NCBI RefSeq assembly: GCF_000738775.1
Contig: NZ_JPOC01000019.1
Coordinates: 1-44,645, forward strand
Length of the DNA: 44,645 nucleotides
Direction of reading: 5' to 3'
DNA from: Prescottella defluvii
GTDB taxonomy: Bacteria > Actinomycetota > Actinomycetes > Mycobacteriales > Mycobacteriaceae
The number at the start of each line of letters is the position of its first letter. Position 1 is the stretch's first letter. Shown piece by piece: positions 41,424 through 44,645 of the stretch. The notes below the pieces were generated by a model, which worked only from the letters and a program-made list of their open reading frames with translations, did no database searches and was not told where the DNA came from. The position numbers and the translations under genes are program-made.

Positions 41424-41726
41424 CTAGCGGATCGGTGAGTGCACCGTGACCAGTCGACTCCCGTCGAGGAACACCGCCTCGACCTGCACCCGGGGAATCA
41501 ATTCGGGCACGCCCTCCATCACGTCGTCGACCGTGAGGACATGCGACGCGTCGGTCATCACCTCTTCGAGGGTCTTACCCTCCCGCGCGCCCTCGAGGGC
41601 GGCCGCGGAGATCACCGCAACCGATTCGGGATGATTGAGCTTGAGCCCCTTCGCCTTCCGCCTGAGCGCGACATCCGCAAGCATGAGGATGGTCAGTTTG
41701 TCGAGTTCACGCGGCGTCAGATGCAT
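41424..41726 (-). CDS. ureA: Urease gamma subunit UreA
   Basis: A 100-residue full-length Ure[41 protein letters not shown]-type helix, [15 protein letters not shown] near the C-terminus. It is the first gene of the operon ureA-ureB-ureC-ureE-ureF-ureG-ureD-transporter-GAF-ANTAR. The 182 bases upstream (41727-41908) must hold the operon promoter; I see no unambiguous -35/-10 pair or GlnR box there. Confidence 0.97.
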   Translation of the reverse strand: MHLTPRELDKLTILMLADVALRRKAKGLKLNHPESVAVISAAALEGAREGKTLEEVMTDASHVLTVDDVMEGVPELIPRVQVEAVFLDGSRLVTVHSPIR

Positions 41727-41908
41727 GCCGGCCTCCTGTGGCCCGGGAGAGCGCGGCCAGGGCAGGGCAGCACCGACCGTCGACGCTCTCTACTGGACTC
41801 ACCGAACGCTACGTCAGATCCGCCGGACGGCTCCCCCGATTGAGGGATCAAGACCGTAACGACCACGGGGGGGCGGACCGACCGACCCACCGGTCACCGC
41901 GACCGCTC

Positions 41909-43204
41909 CTACGGACCGTCCCGTCGCGATGCCAGACGCAGGGTCGAGATGCGGTGGCCGTCCAGTGCGTCGACGGTGAGCCGCCACCCGTCGACGTCGA
42001 CGCGGTCGCCCACCCGCGGCAGGCGTTGCAACTCCGCCAGCACGAAACCGGCTACCGTCTCGTACGGACCGTCGGGAAGCACTGTTCCCGTGACACTTTC
42101 GAAATCTTCGACGAGCAGGCGCCCGTCCACGAGCCGGGGTTCCTCCTCCGCGCCGACCGTCTCCGACGGGTGCGGATCGAACTCGTCCCCGATCTCGCCG
42201 ACCACCTCCTCGACGATGTCCTCGAGGGTCACGATCCCGGCGGTGCCGCCGTACTCGTCGACCACCAGTGCGATCTGCGAGTTGTCCTGGCGCATCACCG
42301 TCAGGGCCGCGAGGGCAGGCTTGGAACCGGGCATACGCAGCAGCGGGCGCACCAGATCACCGACGGTCGGCGTGTCCTCCGGGTGCGCGAGCAGCAGATC
42401 CCGCAGGTGGACGAATCCGGCGACGTCGTCGAGGGTTTCCGCGAGAACCGGGTAGCGGCTGTGCCCCCGCGCGAGGGCGTCACCGCGGGCGCGCCGCACC
42501 GGACTGTCGGCCCGTAGGAAGTCCACATCGGGGCGGGGACGCATGACCTCCACGAGCGAGCGCCGGGCAACGTCGAACACCTCCGACAGCACCCGGCGCT
42601 CCTCCTCGGCCACGGCACTGTGCCCCGTCACCAGATCACGCAGTTCCTCGTGCGTGATCTCCTCGCCCTTGCGCGACGGATCGCCACCGAGAATCCGTAC
42701 CAGCGCATCGGTGGAGATCGACAGCAGCCAGATCACCGGACGGACCAGTCCGGCGAATCGTTCGAGCGGTGGCGCGGTCACCAGTGCCACCCCGGTCGCG
42801 TTCTGGAGCGCAATGCGTTTGGGTACCAGTTCACCGAGGACCAGCGACAGGTAGGCGATCACGAGCGTGGTCACGATCAACGCCACCGCGTCCGCCTCCC
42901 CGCTCGACAGCCCCCAGTTCTGCAGCGCCGGAGCGAAACTGGGCGCGATAGTGGACGCGCCGTACGCCGCGGAGAAGAAGCCCGCGACCGTCACGCCGAT
43001 CTGCACCGCGGACAGGAACCGATTCGGATTCCGGGCCAGGCCGACCGCTCGTTCGCCACGACGCCCACGCAGTTCGAGGGCACGGAGCTGACCGTCCCGC
43101 AGCGACACGAGTGCGATCTCGGTGGCCGCGAAGACGCCGCCGATCAGGATGAAGACCACGACCAGGACGACGTTGAGGAGCGTGCCGCCGGTCACGGCGG
43201 ACAC
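41909..43204 (-). CDS. CNNM/CorC-type membrane protein (DUF21-CBS-CorC_HlyC; 'hemolysin' family)
   Basis: A 431-residue protein: an N-terminal DUF21 domain with about four membrane segments (about residues 8-165; GGVFAATEIALVSLR, GELVPKRIALQ), a CBS pair (about 205-330; FVHLRDLLLA; QIALVVDEYGGTAGIVTLED, the signature) and a C-terminal CorC_HlyC domain (about 345-425). It belongs to a family linked to Mg2+/Co2+ efflux and Mg homeostasis; the hemolysin name is historical. The start is GTG 43204 with a weak ribosome site. It stands alone behind the urease operon and is divergent from the SDR gene by 193 bases. Confidence 0.92.
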   Translation of the reverse strand: MSAVTGGTLLNVVLVVVFILIGGVFAATEIALVSLRDGQLRALELRGRRGERAVGLARNPNRFLSAVQIGVTVAGFFSAAYGASTIAPSFAPALQNWGLSSGEADAVALIVTTLVIAYLSLVLGELVPKRIALQNATGVALVTAPPLERFAGLVRPVIWLLSISTDALVRILGGDPSRKGEEITHEELRDLVTGHSAVAEEERRVLSEVFDVARRSLVEVMRPRPDVDFLRADSPVRRARGDALARGHSRYPVLAETLDDVAGFVHLRDLLLAHPEDTPTVGDLVRPLLRMPGSKPALAALTVMRQDNSQIALVVDEYGGTAGIVTLEDIVEEVVGEIGDEFDPHPSETVGAEEEPRLVDGRLLVEDFESVTGTVLPDGPYETVAGFVLAELQRLPRVGDRVDVDGWRLTVDALDGHRISTLRLASRRDGP

Positions 43205-43397
43205 CGTCGGTGTCTTCGTCGGTGGCGGTCCATGGTCCTTTCACCTCACCTGGACGCGTCGGCGCCCTCACCCCGAGACTAGCGCCGTCGCGCGCGGCCT
43301 GTAGGCGACGGAGACGTCGACCTCCCCGTATCGTCGAATCGACGGACAGCAGCGCTCCACGAATCGGCAAGGACCACAAACCAATCGGAGGAGAATC

Positions 43398-44141
43398 ATG
43401 AGGCTTGACGGAAAAGTCGCGATCGTCACGGGCGGCGTCGGTGGCATCGGCCGGGGCATCACCCGCGCCTTCACCAAGGAGGGTGCGCGCGTGCTGGCCG
43501 TCGACATCAACGACGAGGCGGGACGCGCGCTCGAATCCGAACTCGGCGACTCGGTCCGCTATCTGCACGCGGACATTTCGCTCGAGCCCAGTGCGGCGGA
43601 GATCTGCGGCGCCGCCGTCGACGCGTTCGGATCTGTCGGCGTCCTCGTCAACAACGCACACGTCTCGCGTCAGGCGCCCCTGCTGGAGACCACGCAGGAC
43701 ATGATGGACCTGTCGTTCGGTACCGGCTTCTATCCCACGTTCTGGCTGATGAAGGCGTGCCACGAGCAGTTGAAGGCCACGGAGGGTTCGGTGATCAACT
43801 TCGCGTCGGGCGCGGGGATCGACGGACAGGTCAATCAGGCGTCGTATGCGGCGGCGAAGGAGGCCATTCGCGCCATCAGCCGTGTCGCCGCCAACGAATG
43901 GGCGCCGGACAACATCAATGTCAACCTGATCTCGCCCCTCGCCCTCACCGAGGGTGTGCAGGCGTACATCGCGGCGAACCCGGGCATCGAGGACAAGCTG
44001 CTCGGGCGCACCCCGTTGCATCGCTTCGGGGATCCCGAGGCCGACATCGGACGGGTCGCGGTGTTCCTCGCCAGCGCCGACGCCTCCTACATCACCGGAC
44101 AGACGATCATGGTGGACGGCGGCAGCATCATGCTGCGCTGA
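43398..44141 (+). CDS. Short-chain dehydrogenase/reductase
   Basis: A 247-residue classical SDR: TGGVGGIG (about 11-18), VDIND after strand 2 (NAD-type Asp), NNAH in place of NNAG, FASGAG with the catalytic Ser, YAAAK Tyr/Lys pair and a C-terminal VDGG. GGAGGAGAATC precedes the ATG. The next gene begins at or before its stop, so the two may be co-transcribed. Substrate unknown. Confidence 0.92.
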   Translation: MRLDGKVAIVTGGVGGIGRGITRAFTKEGARVLAVDINDEAGRALESELGDSVRYLHADISLEPSAAEICGAAVDAFGSVGVLVNNAHVSRQAPLLETTQDMMDLSFGTGFYPTFWLMKACHEQLKATEGSVINFASGAGIDGQVNQASYAAAKEAIRAISRVAANEWAPDNINVNLISPLALTEGVQAYIAANPGIEDKLLGRTPLHRFGDPEADIGRVAVFLASADASYITGQTIMVDGGSIMLR

Positions 44142-44645
44142 CCGGGGAGGGCCTCGCCGAGATCACGGCCCCGTCCGACGAGGCTGCTGCCGCCGCTCTG
44201 GACGGGCTGCTCGATCTCGACCCGGACGTCGTCGAGGCGGACCGGGCGCTGTACCGCATCGACCCGGCGGAGGCCTCCCGTCCGCGCGTCCGCGCGGCGG
44301 CGAGCGGCACTCCGGTCCTGGAGGCCAAGCGCATCGAGCCGCGTGTCGCCCTCGGCAGGCTCGAGGAGGCCCTCACCGGCCGGTCCTACGAGGAGATCGT
44401 GGCGGGGCCGCGGCGGGGGTCCCTGGTCGCCGCGGGCGAGGATTCCGTCGTCCTCGCCGTCGCCGACGAGTTGCGCGACGCGCTCGCCGGCGTGGATGGC
44501 GGCGCCGTGACTGCGGCGGCCCGGGTGTGGATCTTCGACGAGGCCGCCGAGCCGTCCGAGGAGTCCGCGCCGTTCGTCGCCGCGCTGGCCGAGTTGGCAG
44601 TAGATGCGGTCGCTCGCGGCGACCGCATCTACTACCACGTCGTGG
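44138..44645 (+). CDS. Unidentified gene, 3' partial, start uncertain
   Basis: From about 44138 one plus-strand frame stays open to the window end with the strong third-position GC of real genes here. It is Ala/Asp/Glu-rich and encodes at least 165 residues (e.g. ALDGLLDLDPDVVEADRALY; LEEALTGRSYEEIVAG; RVWIFDEAAEPSEE; RGDRIYYHVV). No ATG or GTG precedes the conserved-looking part; CTG at 44138, overlapping the SDR stop, is the only plausible initiator, and a GGGGAGGG at 44144-44151 sits before a non-start ATC. Either an unusual start or a small sequence error near 44140-44160. No domain recognised. Confidence 0.55.
   Translation, partial: MTGEGLAEITAPSDEAAAAALDGLLDLDPDVVEADRALYRIDPAEASRPRVRAAASGTPVLEAKRIEPRVALGRLEEALTGRSYEEIVAGPRRGSLVAAGEDSVVLAVADELRDALAGVDGGAVTAAARVWIFDEAAEPSEESAPFVAALAELAVDAVARGDRIYYHVV

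Noticed and set aside
41727-41908. GlnR box upstream of ureA
   Set aside because: A GTTAC on the minus strand is present but without a correctly spaced partner half-site.

Overview
The window is high-GC DNA with actinobacterial traits: GTG starts, ATGA-coupled operons, an ANTAR regulator, a sortase remnant with Nocardiaceae-like features, and MHS-type transporters. It most resembles a Rhodococcus-type chromosome. The genus is inferred from gene content and style, not from a marker gene.

Left third (1-21.7 kb). This is mainly catabolic and transport DNA. It opens with the 3' part of an MHS-family transporter and an alpha/beta hydrolase. An NfeD-like/flotillin membrane pair follows. Next comes a six-gene minus-strand operon (10154 to 4583): two SnoaL/NTF2-fold proteins, two short-chain dehydrogenases, a fumarate-reductase/ketosteroid-dehydrogenase-type flavoprotein and an MHS transporter. 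A divergent IclR regulator reads away from it. After a CPA1 antiporter, a UBP-type zinc-finger protein and an SRPBCC protein lies a second minus-strand cluster (19606 to 13725): DUF1254/DUF1214 protein, LysR regulator, MHS transporter and MhpA-like FAD monooxygenase. Divergent to it is a large acyl-CoA dehydrogenase with an apparent 1-base frameshift.

Middle (21.7-27.1 kb). Small and decaying genes: a 56-residue ORF, a cold-shock protein, and a short gene opposite a dense run of inverted repeats that looks like a structured RNA or long leader ahead of a MerR-type gene. A sortase gene broken by at least two frameshifts overlaps a truncated LuxR-type gene. An alpha/beta hydrolase lacking its catalytic Ser and His, and a DUF808 membrane protein, follow.

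Right third (27.1-44.6 kb). A tight five-gene minus-strand operon (32232 to 27156) encodes an LRR protein, an ATP-grasp protein, a sulfatase/phosphatase-fold hydrolase and two radical SAM proteins. It matches the uncharacterised STM4015-STM4014-STM4013-STM4012-STM4011 families and is the best candidate here for an undescribed system. Divergent to it is a family-A-type DNA polymerase with an unusual motif A. Two overlapping tiny genes follow, then a complete urease operon (ureABCEFGD, urea transporter, GAF-ANTAR regulator), a CNNM/CorC-type membrane protein, an SDR, and a gene cut off by the window end.
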